This document shows, in pieces, positions 1 to 10,304 of a DNA stretch of 64,000 bases. The position numbers were made by a program, and so were the translations under genes. The notes beneath the pieces were generated by a model. The model did not search any database. It saw nothing but the letters and a program-made list of their open reading frames with translations, and was not told where the DNA came from. Source of the stretch: Pseudomonas sp. BCA17 (GTDB taxonomy: Bacteria > Pseudomonadota > Gammaproteobacteria > Pseudomonadales > Pseudomonadaceae); assembly GCF_004519405.1 (NCBI RefSeq), contig NZ_SGWI01000001.1:992001-1056000 (forward strand), in the 5' to 3' direction. The number at the start of each line of letters is the position of its first letter. Position 1 is the stretch's first letter.

Positions 1-1
1 A

Positions 2-1225
2 ACCACGGACTCTTTCGGCGTAAAGTTCATGGCGGCAGTGCGTCTGACGCTTTCAACAGAACATAGTTGTGGCACTTCACAACTGCATATCACACCGGAC
101 TCCATCGGCGTTCCTGTCGAAAGTTTCCTAGCAGAAGTTAAGAAAATCAAAAAATACGCTGATGATGGAGTCGCACTATTTATCACACATCAGGATTGTG
201 ATCGAAAAATACCGATGGCAACCAAATTCGCTACCTGCTCGGGTGAAATATGCAGATCACTCACAGATGTAACAATTGATGGAAAAATGTACTTAGACAA
301 AAACTACCGACCCGCTCCAGCTGCGCGCAGTCTTTTTTTCATAGAGCAACCCCAAACTTATGACCAAAAACTAAAAGCCTGGAAAGTCTATATCTACGAT
401 AAAAAAACCAAGAAGATTGCGGCCGATGGATTCATCGACAATGAAGACTATGCTGCGAGCAAATTCATCCATAAATTCCGCACCTTTCATAGTAACGGCA
501 TGGTTTCGAGTTCTATTGAAATGAGCGCGCAGGGGCAACGTGAAGGAAAAAGCATTGTTCGCCACAAAAACGGAAAAATTGAAAAATCCATAAACTACAA
601 TAACGGAATAATCACTGACGGCGAGTACATAACTTACGACCCGACAGGAAAAATCAAGATCCGTGAGCATTATGTAAATGGAGTGCTAAATGGCCCAAGA
701 GTCAAACTGTACGCTAACGGAAATCCTGAATCCATGGAAAAATACATAGATGGCAGTCGCTCAGGAATATCAAATTATTACTATGAAGACGGCACACTAA
801 AAAACATACAAGATTATGACCGCGGACAGTTGGATGGCTGGGACGTCAAATACTTCGCAAACGGCGAGACCGAATCACAAACACTATATACGAATCAGCG
901 CATAAGAATGAGCCACGAATGGAACATTGACGGTATAAAAGTCAGTCAATGGGAACAAGACGAAAATCATAACCGCCAAGGCGACGACATAAAATGGTAT
1001 GACAACGGACAAAAAAGAAAGCACTCAGTCTATAAAGATGGAAAACTACATGGAAAGATGCAAGGTTGGTCTGAGGATGGAACTCAACTTTATTCTATCG
1101 AATACGCACACGGCGAGAGAAACGGACAATCACGGCAGTGGGGCCGAGACGGGACGTTGATAGAAGACTGCCAATACCAAGCAGGAAAAATTTCAGAGCC
1201 GTGTTCCGTGAGACCTCCGCTCTGA
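2..1225 (+). CDS. MORN/YwqK-type repeat protein, 5' end outside window
   Basis: The frame is open from the first bases of the window, so the ATG at 29 is probably internal and the gene starts upstream. From about residue 160 of the visible part there is a tandem array of roughly 22-24 residue repeats of the type G..-hydrophobic-x-Y-x-x-G-x-x-x, for example 'YANGNPESMEKYIDG', 'YEDGTLKNIQDYDRG' and 'YDNGQKRKHSVYKDGKLHG'. This is the pattern of the MORN-variant/YwqK family, often labelled antitoxin YwqK although that function is unproven for most members. The N-terminal 150 residues match nothing I recognise. Codons are rich in A and T (AAA, AAT, ATA) unlike the GC-rich neighbours, suggesting transfer. 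A bidirectional terminator follows. Confidence 0.7.
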   Translation, partial: TTDSFGVKFMAAVRLTLSTEHSCGTSQLHITPDSIGVPVESFLAEVKKIKKYADDGVALFITHQDCDRKIPMATKFATCSGEICRSLTDVTIDGKMYLDKNYRPAPAARSLFFIEQPQTYDQKLKAWKVYIYDKKTKKIAADGFIDNEDYAASKFIHKFRTFHSNGMVSSSIEMSAQGQREGKSIVRHKNGKIEKSINYNNGIITDGEYITYDPTGKIKIREHYVNGVLNGPRVKLYANGNPESMEKYIDGSRSGISNYYYEDGTLKNIQDYDRGQLDGWDVKYFANGETESQTLYTNQRIRMSHEWNIDGIKVSQWEQDENHNRQGDDIKWYDNGQKRKHSVYKDGKLHGKMQGWSEDGTQLYSIEYAHGERNGQSRQWGRDGTLIEDCQYQAGKISEPCSVRPPL

Positions 1226-1282
1226 CTATGCAGGTCTTGGACACGAATAGAGGTTTGATTCGAAAAACTTAGCAATATGCAA

Positions 1283-1313
1283 AAAAACGCCCAGAACCAG
1301 TCGGGGCGTTTTT
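1283..1313. terminator. Bidirectional rho-independent terminator
   Basis: Stem AAAACGCCC / GGGCGTTTT around a 12-base loop, flanked by A- and T-runs, between the convergent MORN-repeat gene and cysS. It can terminate in both directions. Confidence 0.8.
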
Positions 1314-1330
1314 CATTCAGCGTTTAACGA

Positions 1331-2719
1331 TCACGCCTGATCAGCCAACCGCCACGTCGTCCCACCTTTCCCGTCTTCCAACACCACCCCCATCGCGGTC
1401 AGTTGGTCACGGATACGGTCGGATTCCGCCCAGTCCTTGTTGGTACGCGCGGTCAGACGCGCCTGGATCAGCGCATCCACTTCAGCGGCGTCCACACGCC
1501 CTTCAGCGCCGGCTTGCAGGAACTCCTCAGGCTTCATTTGCAGAACCCCGAGCACACTCGCCAGCTCTTTCAAGCGCGCCGCCAGGCCCGCCGCTGCGTC
1601 CAGATCGCTCTCACGCAGGCGGTTGATCTCACGCACCATCTCGAACAATACGGCGCAAGCTTCCGGGGTGCCGAAGTCGTCGTTCATCACCTCGGTAAAC
1701 CGTGCCACGAACGCTTCGCCGCCGGCAGGCGCCACGGCAGGCAAGCCTTTCAACGCGTGGTAGAACCGCTCCAGGGCGCCTTTGGCGTCCTTGAGGTTGT
1801 CTTCCGAGTAGTTGATCGCACTGCGATAGTGGCTGGACACCAGCAGGTAACGCACCACTTCCGGGTGGTACTTTGCCAGCACGTCGCGGATGGTGAAGAA
1901 GTTGTTCAAGGACTTGGACATCTTCTCGCCATTGATGCGGATCATGCCGCAGTGCATCCAGGCATTGGCGTAGGTCTTGCCGGTGGCGGCTTCGCTCTGG
2001 GCGATTTCGTTTTCGTGGTGCGGGAACTCGAGGTCACTGCCGCCGCCATGAATGTCGAAGGTCTCGCCCAGGCAGCAGGTGGACATCACCGAGCATTCAA
2101 TGTGCCAGCCTGGTCGGCCTGGCCCCCAAGGCGACTCCCAGCTCGGCTCGCCCGGCTTGGTGCCTTTCCACAGCACGAAATCGAGCGGGTCTTGCTTGGC
2201 TTCGTCGACTTCGATACGCGCGCCGATGCGCAGGTCTTCGATTTTCTTGCGCGACAGCTTGCCGTAGCCCATGAACTTGGCGACGCGGTAGTACACGTCG
2301 CCGTTGCCTGGGGCATAGGCGTAGCCCTTGTCGATCAAGGTCTGGATCATCGCGTGCATGCCAGGGATATGGTCCGTGGCACGGGGCTCCATGTCCGGCT
2401 TGAGGATGTTGAGGCGCGCCTCGTCCTCATGCATGGCGGCAATCATGCGCTCGGTCAGCGCGTCGAACGACTCGCCGTTTTCGTTGGCGCGGTTGATGAT
2501 CTTGTCGTCGATGTCGGTGATGTTGCGCACATAGGTCAGGTCATACCCGCTGAAACGCAGCCAGCGGGTGACCAGGTCGAAGGCAACCATGCTGCGGCCA
2601 TGGCCAATGTGGCAGTAGTCGTACACGGTCATGCCGCACACGTACATGCGCACCTTGTTGCCATCCAGCGGCTTGAAGACTTCTTTGGTCTTGCTGAGTG
2701 TGTTGTAGATCGTTAGCAC
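1331..2719 (-). CDS. cysS: Cysteine--tRNA ligase
   Basis: Class I aminoacyl-tRNA synthetase that charges tRNA-Cys with cysteine in the cytoplasm. The 462-residue product has the HIGH signature at 37-40 (CHIGHGRS) and KMSKS at 266-270. It also carries the zinc ligands expected from the E. coli enzyme: Cys28 (VCGMTVYD), Cys209 (HIECSVMS), His234 and Glu238 (HHENEIAQ). Length matches the family (461 in E. coli). It lies 21 bp downstream of glnS on the same strand and is probably co-transcribed with it. The terminator at 1283-1313 closes the unit. Confidence 0.98.
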   Translation of the reverse strand: MLTIYNTLSKTKEVFKPLDGNKVRMYVCGMTVYDYCHIGHGRSMVAFDLVTRWLRFSGYDLTYVRNITDIDDKIINRANENGESFDALTERMIAAMHEDEARLNILKPDMEPRATDHIPGMHAMIQTLIDKGYAYAPGNGDVYYRVAKFMGYGKLSRKKIEDLRIGARIEVDEAKQDPLDFVLWKGTKPGEPSWESPWGPGRPGWHIECSVMSTCCLGETFDIHGGGSDLEFPHHENEIAQSEAATGKTYANAWMHCGMIRINGEKMSKSLNNFFTIRDVLAKYHPEVVRYLLVSSHYRSAINYSEDNLKDAKGALERFYHALKGLPAVAPAGGEAFVARFTEVMNDDFGTPEACAVLFEMVREINRLRESDLDAAAGLAARLKELASVLGVLQMKPEEFLQAGAEGRVDAAEVDALIQARLTARTNKDWAESDRIRDQLTAMGVVLEDGKGGTTWRLADQA

Positions 2720-2740
2720 GATGAATCCCTTAAGACTTGA

Positions 2741-4441
2741 TCACTGGCCCCACGAATCGCGCAAGGTCACGGTACGGTTGAATACCGGAGCACCTGGTTT
2801 CGAGTCCTTGATATCCGCGCAAAAGTAACCTTCGCGCTCGAACTGGAAACGGTCTTCCGGCTGTGCTTCGCCCAAAGAGGGTTCGGCACGACAACCAGTA
2901 AGTACTTGCAGGGAATCAGGGTTGATGTTGTCGAGGAAACTGGCGCTGTCTTCGGCCTTTTCAGGGTTCGGCGAGCGGAACAGGCGGTCGTACAGGCGCA
3001 CTTCGCACTCGATGCTGGCCGCGGCCGGCACCCAGTGGATCACGCCCTTGACCTTGCGGCCTTCAGGGTTCTTGCCCAGGGTGTCCGGGTCATACGAGCA
3101 ACGCAGCTCGACGATATTGCCCTCGGCGTCCTTGATCGCTTCGTCAGCACGGATCACATAGCTGCCGCGCAGGCGCACTTCGCCGTTCGGTTCCAGGCGC
3201 TTGTAGCCCTTCGGCGGCTCTTCCATGAAGTCATCGCGGTCGATGTAGATTTCACGGGCGAACGGCAGCTTGCGCACACCGAGTTCTTCTTTCTGCGGAT
3301 GACGCGGCAGTTCAAGGTTATCGACCTTGTCTTGCGGGTAGTTGGTGATAACGACCTTCAGCGGACGCAACACGCACATGGCGCGCGGGGCGTTGGCGTC
3401 GAGGTCCTGGCGGATGCTGAATTCAAGCATGCCGTAGTCGACCACGCCGTCGGAACGGTTGGTGCCGACCATTTCGCAGAAGTTACGGATCGAAGCCGGC
3501 GTGTAGCCACGGCGACGGAAGCCCGACAGCGTCGACATACGCGGGTCGTCCCAGCCGTTGACGTGCTTTTCGTCCACCAGTTGCTTGAGCTTGCGCTTGC
3601 TGGTGATGGTGTAGTTCAGGTTCAGGCGGCTGAACTCGTACTGGCGCGGGTGCGCCGGTACCGGCAGGCTGTCGAGGAACCATTCGTACAGCGGGCGATG
3701 GCTTTCGAACTCCAGGGTGCAGATGGAGTGGGTGATGCCTTCGATGGCGTCCGACTGACCGTGGGTGAAGTCGTAGTTCGGGTAGATGCACCACTTGTCA
3801 CCGGTCTGGTGGTGGTGGGCATGGCGGATGCGGTACATGATCGGGTCGCGCAGGTTCATGTTCGGCGAGGCCATGTCGATCTTGGCACGCAGTACACGGG
3901 CGCCGTCCGGGAATTCGCCGGCGCGCATACGGGCGAACCAGTCCAGGTTCTCTTCCACCGAACGGTCGCGGAACGGGCTGTTCTTGCCGGGCTCGGTCAG
4001 GCTGCCACGGTATTCCTTGGCCTGCTCGGGGGTCAGGTCGTCGACGTAGGCCTTGCCGGCCTTGATCAGCTCGACGGCCCAGTCGTGCAACTGGTCGAAG
4101 TATTGCGAGGCATAGCGCACTTCACCGGACCATTCGAAACCCAGCCACTTCACGTCGCTTTCGATGGCGTCGATGTATTCCTGGTCTTCCTTGGCCGGGT
4201 TGGTGTCGTCGAAACGCAGGTGCGTGACGCCACCGAACTCCTGGGCCAGGCCGAAGTTCACACAGATCGACTTGGCGTGACCGATGTGCAGGTAGCCGTT
4301 GGGCTCTGGCGGGAAGCGGGTGACGATCTGCGTGTGCTTGCCCGAATCCAGGTCCGCCTGGATGATCGGGCGCAGGAAATTGACCGGGACGGCAGGTCCG
4401 GCCTTGGAGTTCGAGGTAGGGTCGACAGTGGGCTTGCTCAT
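2741..4441 (-). CDS. glnS: Glutamine--tRNA ligase
   Basis: Class I synthetase that charges tRNA-Gln directly with glutamine. From the ATG at 4441 (product MSKPTVDP.., ribosome site AAGGATCCT just upstream) the protein is 566 residues, close to E. coli GlnRS (554). It has [15 protein letters not shown] near residue 43, the KMSKS-type loop TSKRKLKQL, and the typical C-terminal anticodon-binding beta-barrels. A longer in-frame extension to 4666 exists but would add 75 residues with no family resemblance, so I reject it. First gene of a glnS-cysS unit, divergent from ppiB. Confidence 0.97.
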   Translation of the reverse strand: MSKPTVDPTSNSKAGPAVPVNFLRPIIQADLDSGKHTQIVTRFPPEPNGYLHIGHAKSICVNFGLAQEFGGVTHLRFDDTNPAKEDQEYIDAIESDVKWLGFEWSGEVRYASQYFDQLHDWAVELIKAGKAYVDDLTPEQAKEYRGSLTEPGKNSPFRDRSVEENLDWFARMRAGEFPDGARVLRAKIDMASPNMNLRDPIMYRIRHAHHHQTGDKWCIYPNYDFTHGQSDAIEGITHSICTLEFESHRPLYEWFLDSLPVPAHPRQYEFSRLNLNYTITSKRKLKQLVDEKHVNGWDDPRMSTLSGFRRRGYTPASIRNFCEMVGTNRSDGVVDYGMLEFSIRQDLDANAPRAMCVLRPLKVVITNYPQDKVDNLELPRHPQKEELGVRKLPFAREIYIDRDDFMEEPPKGYKRLEPNGEVRLRGSYVIRADEAIKDAEGNIVELRCSYDPDTLGKNPEGRKVKGVIHWVPAAASIECEVRLYDRLFRSPNPEKAEDSASFLDNINPDSLQVLTGCRAEPSLGEAQPEDRFQFEREGYFCADIKDSKPGAPVFNRTVTLRDSWGQ

Positions 4442-4511
4442 AGGATCCTTGAACAGACAGGTACGTGGCCGGTTGGGGCCAGATAAAACAAAGCCGTTAT
4501 CATAGCTGATG

Positions 4512-4529
4512 CTGTCAAGACACTGACAG
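4512..4529. promoter_or_regulatory. Inverted repeat in the glnS/ppiB divergent region
   Basis: CTGTCA-N6-TGACAG, a perfect 6-bp inverted repeat about 70 bp upstream of the glnS start codon. On the minus strand a TATGAT hexamer preceded by AGC lies just downstream of it, so it could overlap the glnS promoter. Function inferred only from symmetry and position. Confidence 0.3.
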
Positions 4530-4701
4530 GCTGGGACCAAAAACTGCTGTTTAATTACTCTTTTAATGACCAGGGCGATAAAAAACCACCTCGAAATTCC
4601 TGCCGGGCACGCTAAACTGCGCGCCTTGGCCGCAGTTTCGCCATACCGGTCGTGGTGCCCAGGCACCCAAACCCACGAATTCCCTGAAAAGAGTAGTGAA
4701 C

Positions 4702-5202
4702 ATGACTCAAGTCAAACTGACCACCAACCACGGTGACATCGTCATCGAGCTGAACGCCGAGAAAGCGCCGATCACCGTCGCCAACTTCATCGAGTACGTG
4801 AACGCCGGCCACTACGAAAACACCGTTTTCCACCGTGTCATCGGCAACTTCATGATCCAGGGCGGCGGTTTCGAGCCTGGCATGAAGGAAAAGAAAGACA
4901 AGCGCCCAAGCATCCAGAACGAAGCGGACAACGGCCTTTCCAACGACAAGTACACCGTCGCCATGGCCCGTACCATGGAGCCGCATTCGGCCTCCGCGCA
5001 GTTCTTCATCAACGTCGCCGACAACGCCTTCCTGAACCACAGCGGCAAGAACGTACAGGGCTGGGGCTACGCGGTATTCGGTAAAGTGACCGAAGGCCAG
5101 GACGTCGTCGACAAGATCAAAGGCGTGCAGACCACCGGTAAAGCCGGTCACCAGGACGTTCCGGTAGAAGACGTTATCGTCGAGAAAGCCGAGATCATCT
5201 AA
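4702..5202 (+). CDS. ppiB: Peptidyl-prolyl cis-trans isomerase B (cytoplasmic cyclophilin)
   Basis: Cyclophilin-type prolyl isomerase of 166 residues without a signal peptide, hence cytoplasmic PpiB. Core motifs are present: [14 protein letters not shown] (active-site Arg and Gln), the [15 protein letters not shown] segment, and [18 protein letters not shown] chose the ATG at 4702 ([12 protein letters not shown]) over an in-frame GTG two codons upstream because it has a purine-rich ribosome site (GAAAAGAG) at good spacing. lpxH begins 2 bp after its stop codon, implying coupled expression. Confidence 0.96.
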   Translation: MTQVKLTTNHGDIVIELNAEKAPITVANFIEYVNAGHYENTVFHRVIGNFMIQGGGFEPGMKEKKDKRPSIQNEADNGLSNDKYTVAMARTMEPHSASAQFFINVADNAFLNHSGKNVQGWGYAVFGKVTEGQDVVDKIKGVQTTGKAGHQDVPVEDVIVEKAEII

Positions 5203-5204
5203 GC

Positions 5205-5954
5205 GTGATAGTGCTTATTTCAGACTTGCATCTGGAAGAGGAACGCCCGGACATTACCCGGGCGTTTCTGGATCTGCTCCAAGGCCGCGCCCGTGGCGCC
5301 CAGGCGTTGTACATTCTGGGGGACTTCTTCGAAGCCTGGATTGGCGACGATGGCATGACCCCTTTCCAGCGTTCCATCTGCGAAGCTCTGCGCGAACTGA
5401 GCGACAGCGGCACCCCGATTTTCATCATGCACGGCAATCGCGATTTCCTGATCGGCAAGGCGTTCTGCAAAGCCGCAGGCGCCACCTTGCTCAAGGACCC
5501 GAGTGTCGTGCAGTTTTACGGCGAGCCGGTGCTCTTGATGCACGGCGACAGCCTCTGCACCCGCGATGTCGGCTACATGAAGCTGCGGCGCATCCTGCGT
5601 AACCCGATTGTGCTGTTTATCCTGCGCCACCTGCCCCTGAGCACCCGGCACAAGCTGGCGCGCAAGCTGCGCAGCGAAAGCCGTGCGCAAACGCGCATGA
5701 AGGCCAACGACATTGTCGATGTCACCCCCGAAGAAGTACCGCGGGTGATGCAGCATTTCGGTGTGCGCACCCTGGTCCATGGCCACACGCACCGTCCCGC
5801 CATTCACAAGCTGCAGATCGGCGATCAGGCGGCCAAGCGCATTGTGCTGGGGGACTGGGATAAACAAGGGTGGGCGTTGCAGGTCGATGAGCAAGGGTTT
5901 CAACTGGCGGCGTTTGACTTCGTCAATCCGCAATTGGCGTTGCCTGGGGCGTGA
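5205..5954 (+). CDS. lpxH: UDP-2,3-diacylglucosamine diphosphatase
   Basis: Hydrolyses UDP-2,3-diacylglucosamine to lipid X and UMP, the fourth step of lipid A synthesis, at the inner face of the inner membrane. The 249-residue product has all calcineurin-like metallophosphoesterase motifs: [11 protein letters not shown] at the N-terminus, [26 protein letters not shown] and HGHTHRP. The start is a GTG at 5205 giving the family N-terminus M-I-V-L-I-S-D-L-H. It follows ppiB by 2 bp and is probably translated from the same message. A REPIN followed by a T-run lies downstream. Confidence 0.96.
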   Translation: MIVLISDLHLEEERPDITRAFLDLLQGRARGAQALYILGDFFEAWIGDDGMTPFQRSICEALRELSDSGTPIFIMHGNRDFLIGKAFCKAAGATLLKDPSVVQFYGEPVLLMHGDSLCTRDVGYMKLRRILRNPIVLFILRHLPLSTRHKLARKLRSESRAQTRMKANDIVDVTPEEVPRVMQHFGVRTLVHGHTHRPAIHKLQIGDQAAKRIVLGDWDKQGWALQVDEQGFQLAAFDFVNPQLALPGA

Positions 5955-5996
5955 GCCTCGGACACCCCGAATCCCTTTTTGAACAAAGATCCAAAT

Positions 5997-6083
5997 GTGC
6001 GAGCGGCTTGCTCGCGAAGACAGTGCGCCAGTCAGCTCGTTGATCGACTGAACCACCGCCTTCGCGAGCAAGCCCGCTCGCAC
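5997..6083. repeat. REPIN (two inverted REP sequences)
   Basis: Two inverted copies of a REP motif, GTGCGAGCGGCTTGCTCGCG at the left and its near reverse complement CGCGAGCAAGCCCGCTCGCAC at the right, separated by about 40 bases. It sits between convergent lpxH and the efflux transporter and is followed by seven Ts, so it may also act as a terminator for lpxH. Confidence 0.8.
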
Positions 6084-6108
6084 TTTTTTTGACCGCAAAC
6101 ACCGGGTA

Positions 6109-7638
6109 TCAGTGGCCGGAGGCCTCGGGCCCCGCCTTCGCCCCAAACGGCGGCTTGGCCAGCCACACCAGCAAAATCAGGCCCATGAACATCCACCCCA
6201 ACAACGTGAAGTAATCCACGGTGGACATCATGTACGCCTGGCTGGTCAGGATCTGGTCCAACTGGGTGTAGGCCTTTTGCCCTGCCCCACCCAGCGCATT
6301 CAAGGCGTCGCGGGTGGCCGAGTCGTAGGTGGTCATGTTCTCGCTCATGTACGCGTGGTGCTGGTCCGCCCGGCGAATCCAGATCCAGGTGGTCAGCGAT
6401 GCCGCGAAGCTGCCGCCCAGGGTACGCAGGAAAGTCGCCAGCCCCGCGCCGTCGGCAATCTGTTGCGGCGGCAGGTCGGACATCAGGATGCTCAAGGTCG
6501 GCATAAAGAACAGCGCCACACCGATGCCCATGAACAATTGCACCAGGGCGACGTGCTGGAAGTCCACTTGGTTGGTGAACCCTGCGCGCATGAAGCAACT
6601 CAAGCCAATCGCCAGGAATGCCAGGCCCGCCAGCAGGCGCAGGTCGAACTTGTGTGCGTACTTGCCTACGAATGGCGACATCAGCACCGGCAAAATACCG
6701 ATCGGCGCCACCGCCAGCCCGGCCCAGGTTGCGGTGTAGCCCATCTGGGTCTGCAACCATTGCGGCAGGATGAGGTTGATGCCGAAGAAACCCGCGTATC
6801 CCAGGATCAACACGATGGTGCCGATCCGGAAGTTGCGGTAGGCGAACAGCCGCAGGTTGACCACCGGGTGCTTGTCAGTCATTTCCCAGATCACGAACAC
6901 CGCCAGGGCAATGGCCGAGATGACGGCGCCTATGATGATGAAGTTGGATTCGAACCAGTCCAGGTCGTTGCCCTTGTCGAGGATGATCTGCAAGGCGCCG
7001 ACCCCGACGATCAGGCTCAACAGCCCGACATAGTCCATCGGCTGATGGCTGGTGACCACCGGGCGTTTCTTCAGCTGCGAACGCACCACCATCACCGCAA
7101 AGATACCGATGGGCACGTTGATAAAGAAGATCCACGGCCAGCTGTAGCTGTCGGTGATCCAGCCGCCGAGGATAGGCCCGGCGATCGGCGCCACCACCGT
7201 GACCATCGCCAGCAGCGCCAGGGCCATACCCCGTTTTGCCGGCGGATACACCGCGATCAGCAACGTCTGGGTCATCGGGTACAACGGCCCCGCCACCAAG
7301 CCTTGCAGCACGCGAAAGCCGATCAACTCGGGCATCGAGGTGGACACACCGCACAGAAACGATGCCAGCACGAACAGGATCGTCGCCCATAAAAACAGCT
7401 TCACCTCGCCGAAGCGCCGGCTCAACCAGCCGGTGAGCGGCAACGCAATTGCGTTGCTCACCGCAAACGAGGTGATGACCCAGGTGCCCTGCTCCGAACT
7501 CACGCCCAGGTTGCCGGAAATGGTCGGCAACGCCACGTTGGCGATGGTGGTGTCGAGCACCTGCATAAAGGTCGCCAGCGACAGGCCAATAGTGGCCATC
7601 AACAGGCTGGGTGGCGTGAAGGAGGCGTTATTGCTCAT
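6109..7638 (-). CDS. emrB: DHA2-family MFS multidrug efflux transporter (EmrB-like)
   Basis: Inner-membrane proton-driven drug exporter of the 14-helix DHA2 family; 509 residues, the usual EmrB length. It shows the N-terminal ..VLDTTIANVALPTI (motif D1), the loop 2-3 motif GWLSRRFG, and LGGWITDSYSWPWIFFINVPIG, all characteristic of EmrB/QacA proteins. Its start codon overlaps the stop of the emrA-like gene (TGATG), indicating translational coupling. With the adjacent membrane-fusion protein and outer-membrane lipoprotein it forms a complete tripartite pump. Substrate cannot be read from sequence; the family exports hydrophobic drugs, uncouplers and siderophore-like compounds. Confidence 0.92.
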   Translation of the reverse strand: MSNNASFTPPSLLMATIGLSLATFMQVLDTTIANVALPTISGNLGVSSEQGTWVITSFAVSNAIALPLTGWLSRRFGEVKLFLWATILFVLASFLCGVSTSMPELIGFRVLQGLVAGPLYPMTQTLLIAVYPPAKRGMALALLAMVTVVAPIAGPILGGWITDSYSWPWIFFINVPIGIFAVMVVRSQLKKRPVVTSHQPMDYVGLLSLIVGVGALQIILDKGNDLDWFESNFIIIGAVISAIALAVFVIWEMTDKHPVVNLRLFAYRNFRIGTIVLILGYAGFFGINLILPQWLQTQMGYTATWAGLAVAPIGILPVLMSPFVGKYAHKFDLRLLAGLAFLAIGLSCFMRAGFTNQVDFQHVALVQLFMGIGVALFFMPTLSILMSDLPPQQIADGAGLATFLRTLGGSFAASLTTWIWIRRADQHHAYMSENMTTYDSATRDALNALGGAGQKAYTQLDQILTSQAYMMSTVDYFTLLGWMFMGLILLVWLAKPPFGAKAGPEASGH

Positions 7639-8837
7639 CAGCGTTGCACAGCCTTGGGGGCGACGACGCTGTTGTCATGGATCAACTGGGTGATCATGGC
7701 GTCGGCTTCGGCCAATTGACGGTCATACACATTGGTGGTGAACGAGGCCTTTTGTGGTGCCTGTTGCGCCAGTACCGGGCCGCTTTGGTCGTGCAGGTCT
7801 ACATTGACCAGGGTGCTCAGGCCCACCCGCAACGGGTTCTTGGCCAGTTCTTCGGCGTTGATGTGAATGCGCACCGGTACCCGCTGCACGATCTTGATCC
7901 AGTTACCGGTGGCGTTCTGCGCCGGCAGCAGGGCAAATGCGCTGCCGGTACCGGCGCCGAGGCTGTCGACAGTACCGCTGAATTTCACGTCGCTGCCGTA
8001 GATATCCGCTTCAATGTCCACCGGCTGGCCGATGCGCATATTGCGCAGCTGGGTTTCCTTGAAATTGGCGTCGATCCACAGCTGGTCCAGCGGGATCACG
8101 GCCATCAAGGCGGTGCCCGGCTGCACGCGTTGGCCCAGTTGCACGGTGCGCTTGGCCACATAACCGGTAACCGGCGCGATCAACGTGCTGCGGGCGTTGG
8201 TCAGGTAAGCCTGACGCAGTTGCGCGGCGGCGGCTTGTACGTCGGGATGAGAGCTGATCACGGTGTCGTCCACCAGCGCGTTGCTGGTCTTGAGTTGCTG
8301 CTCAAGGTTGGTCAGCGCGTTCTTCGCGGCGGTCAGGCTGTCACGGGCATGGGACAGTTCTTCCTGGGAAATCGCCCCGCCCTGGGCAAGGGTCTTACGA
8401 CGGTTGTAGTTATCCTGGGCTGTCTGCACATCAGCTTTCTGGGCATTGACCTGGGCTTTCATACCGTCGACGTTGCTGTACAAACCGCGCACCTGGCGCA
8501 CGGTGCGCGCGAGGTTGGCCTGGGCACTTTGCAAGCCGACGGCGGCATCATTCGGGTCGAAGTTGACCAGCACCTGGCCTTCGTGGACCAGGTCGCCATC
8601 GTCGGCGCCGATGCTGACCACGGTGCCGGTGACCAGCGGGGTGATTTCCACCACGTTGCCGTTCACATAAGCGTCGTCGGTGCTTTCGCTGAAGCGACCG
8701 TAAAACTCATACCAGCCCCACACGCCCACGGCACCGAGGATGACGATCAGCGCCAGGAGCAGCAGCATCACCTTGCGTTTGCGAGGGTTGCTGTCGTTGG
8801 TTTGTTCGTTTGCGTTGTTGCTGTCGGCAGTGGCCAT
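7638..8837 (-). CDS. emrA: HlyD/EmrA-family membrane fusion protein
   Basis: Periplasmic adaptor that links the EmrB-like transporter to the outer-membrane channel. The 399-residue protein has a short cytoplasmic tail, one transmembrane helix at about residues 22-46 (VMLLLLALIVILGAVGVWGW), then the lipoyl half-motif ENTDDAYV-like segment STDDAYVNGNVVEITPLVTG. A long coiled-coil hairpin (about residues 95-210, rich in A, Q, L) and the second lipoyl half APVTGYVAKRTVQLGQRV follow. It is third in the marR-OMF-emrA-emrB operon, 15 bp after the channel gene. Confidence 0.92.
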   Translation of the reverse strand: MATADSNNANEQTNDSNPRKRKVMLLLLALIVILGAVGVWGWYEFYGRFSESTDDAYVNGNVVEITPLVTGTVVSIGADDGDLVHEGQVLVNFDPNDAAVGLQSAQANLARTVRQVRGLYSNVDGMKAQVNAQKADVQTAQDNYNRRKTLAQGGAISQEELSHARDSLTAAKNALTNLEQQLKTSNALVDDTVISSHPDVQAAAAQLRQAYLTNARSTLIAPVTGYVAKRTVQLGQRVQPGTALMAVIPLDQLWIDANFKETQLRNMRIGQPVDIEADIYGSDVKFSGTVDSLGAGTGSAFALLPAQNATGNWIKIVQRVPVRIHINAEELAKNPLRVGLSTLVNVDLHDQSGPVLAQQAPQKASFTTNVYDRQLAEADAMITQLIHDNSVVAPKAVQR

Positions 8838-8852
8838 GACAAATACCTCAAA

Positions 8853-10304
8853 TTATTCCGTGCGTGTGGCTGGGGTGGTTGCGGCCACGTTATTGGCGTT
8901 GAACCCGCCACCCAGGGCCTGCATCAGTTGAATCGACAAATCGATCTGTGCCGCATTCAGGGTCGCCAGCTGACGCTGGGCCTGCAGCAATTGCTGCTCG
9001 ATGCTGAGCACATCCAGGTAGCTACCGATCCCGGAGCTGTAGCGTTGCATACCGGTGTCAAAAGACTGCTTGGCAATGTCCGCGGCGTGCTGCTGGGCCT
9101 GAATCTGCCGTGCGGTGTCGCGCAGCTGGGAAAGGGTGGTACCGATATCGCCCAAGGCTTGAACCAGGGTTTTGTTGTACTGAGCGACCGCCAGGTCGTA
9201 ATCGGCGTCGCGAGCATCGAGGTCGGCACGCAGGCGGCCACCATCGAAGATCGGCAAGGAAATCGTCGGCGCAATGCTGAAGAAACGGCTGGCCGACCCG
9301 AACATTGCATCCCCCAGCAACGACTCGGCACCGGCGCTCGCGCTCAGGTTGAGGTTGGGGTAAAAGCGGGTTTTGCTTGCGTCGATATTTTTGCTCGCCG
9401 CCTCTACACGCCAGCGCGCTGCAATCAGGTCCGGGCGCCGGCCCAGCAGCTCGGCCGGCAGCACCGACGGCACCGCCACGGCGCTGGCTTTCAACACACT
9501 CGGGCGGGCCAGTTCGTTGCCACGATCGGGGCCTTTACCGAGCAATACGGCGAGGGCGATCTTGGCGCTTTGCAGTTGTTTTTCCGCATCGATCAGTTGC
9601 GATTCGGAGCTGGCTTCCAGGCTTTCGGTCTGTTGGTACTGGTACTCGCTGTCGATACCCGAACTCAGGCGGCGCTTGCTCAGGTCGAGCATTTGGCGAG
9701 TGCGCTTGAGGTCATCATCGGCCAGGTCACGCACGATGTGCGCCTGGCCCAGGTCGCTGTAGGCCTTGGCCACGTTGGCGGCCAGGGTCAGGCGCGCGGC
9801 CTGCTGGTCGACTTCGGCGGCGCGGGCCTGGCCTAACGCGGCTTCCCAGGCGGCGCGCTGGCCACCCCAGAGGTCGAAGTTGTAATTGAAGCCGGCACTG
9901 ATGTTACGCACGGTGGCGTAGGCATCGCCCTGCCCTCGCGGGTCCTGATCCTTGGCCAACCGCGAGCGGCTGACACCGGCGCTGGCATCCAGGGTTGGCA
10001 GGCGTGCGGCGTCGGCGGCAAAGGCAGCGGCTTCGGCCTGATGAGCGCGGGCACTGGCCACTTGCATATCGGGGCTGTTTTGCAGGGCCTCGCGGATCAG
10101 GCCGTCGAGTTGCGGGTCGCCCAGGCTTTTCCACCAATCGGCGGTGGGCCAGGCGGCCGTCGAGAGGGTCACGCCGCTGAGAGATTTGCCGGCTTGCAGT
10201 GTGTTCGCGTCGAGGCGTTTGCCTTGGGTGTCGAGGCCGCTGTAATTAGCGCAACCGGCTAGGGTCATCGCCACCAGCACCAGGCTGAGTGTGCGTGTGT
10301 TCAT
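8853..10304 (-). CDS. Outer-membrane efflux lipoprotein (NodT/OprM type)
   Basis: TolC-like outer-membrane factor for the adjacent pump, 483 residues. It starts with a lipoprotein signal peptide and lipobox LAGC (Cys18), then ANYSGLDTQG. The body has two repeats of the OEP fold, with typical phrases GRRPDLIAARWRVEAASKNIDASKTRFYPNLNLSASAG and LPIFDGGRLRADLDARDADYDLAVAQYN (quoted as landmarks in pieces: GRRPDL, FYPNLNLSASAG, LPIFDGGRL). It overlaps the end of marR by 4 bp (ATGA), so repressor and pump are co-expressed. Confidence 0.92.
   Translation of the reverse strand: MNTRTLSLVLVAMTLAGCANYSGLDTQGKRLDANTLQAGKSLSGVTLSTAAWPTADWWKSLGDPQLDGLIREALQNSPDMQVASARAHQAEAAAFAADAARLPTLDASAGVSRSRLAKDQDPRGQGDAYATVRNISAGFNYNFDLWGGQRAAWEAALGQARAAEVDQQAARLTLAANVAKAYSDLGQAHIVRDLADDDLKRTRQMLDLSKRRLSSGIDSEYQYQQTESLEASSESQLIDAEKQLQSAKIALAVLLGKGPDRGNELARPSVLKASAVAVPSVLPAELLGRRPDLIAARWRVEAASKNIDASKTRFYPNLNLSASAGAESLLGDAMFGSASRFFSIAPTISLPIFDGGRLRADLDARDADYDLAVAQYNKTLVQALGDIGTTLSQLRDTARQIQAQQHAADIAKQSFDTGMQRYSSGIGSYLDVLSIEQQLLQAQRQLATLNAAQIDLSIQLMQALGGGFNANNVAATTPATRTE

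Noticed and set aside
1403..2716. Long plus-strand ORF of 437 codons opposite cysS
   Set aside because: It is the antisense frame of a certain aminoacyl-tRNA synthetase gene, with low-complexity V/A/H/Q content and no domain.
2906..4486. 526-codon plus-strand ORF opposite glnS
   Set aside because: Shadow frame produced by GC-rich codon bias of glnS; composition is V/A/R/H-rich without motifs.
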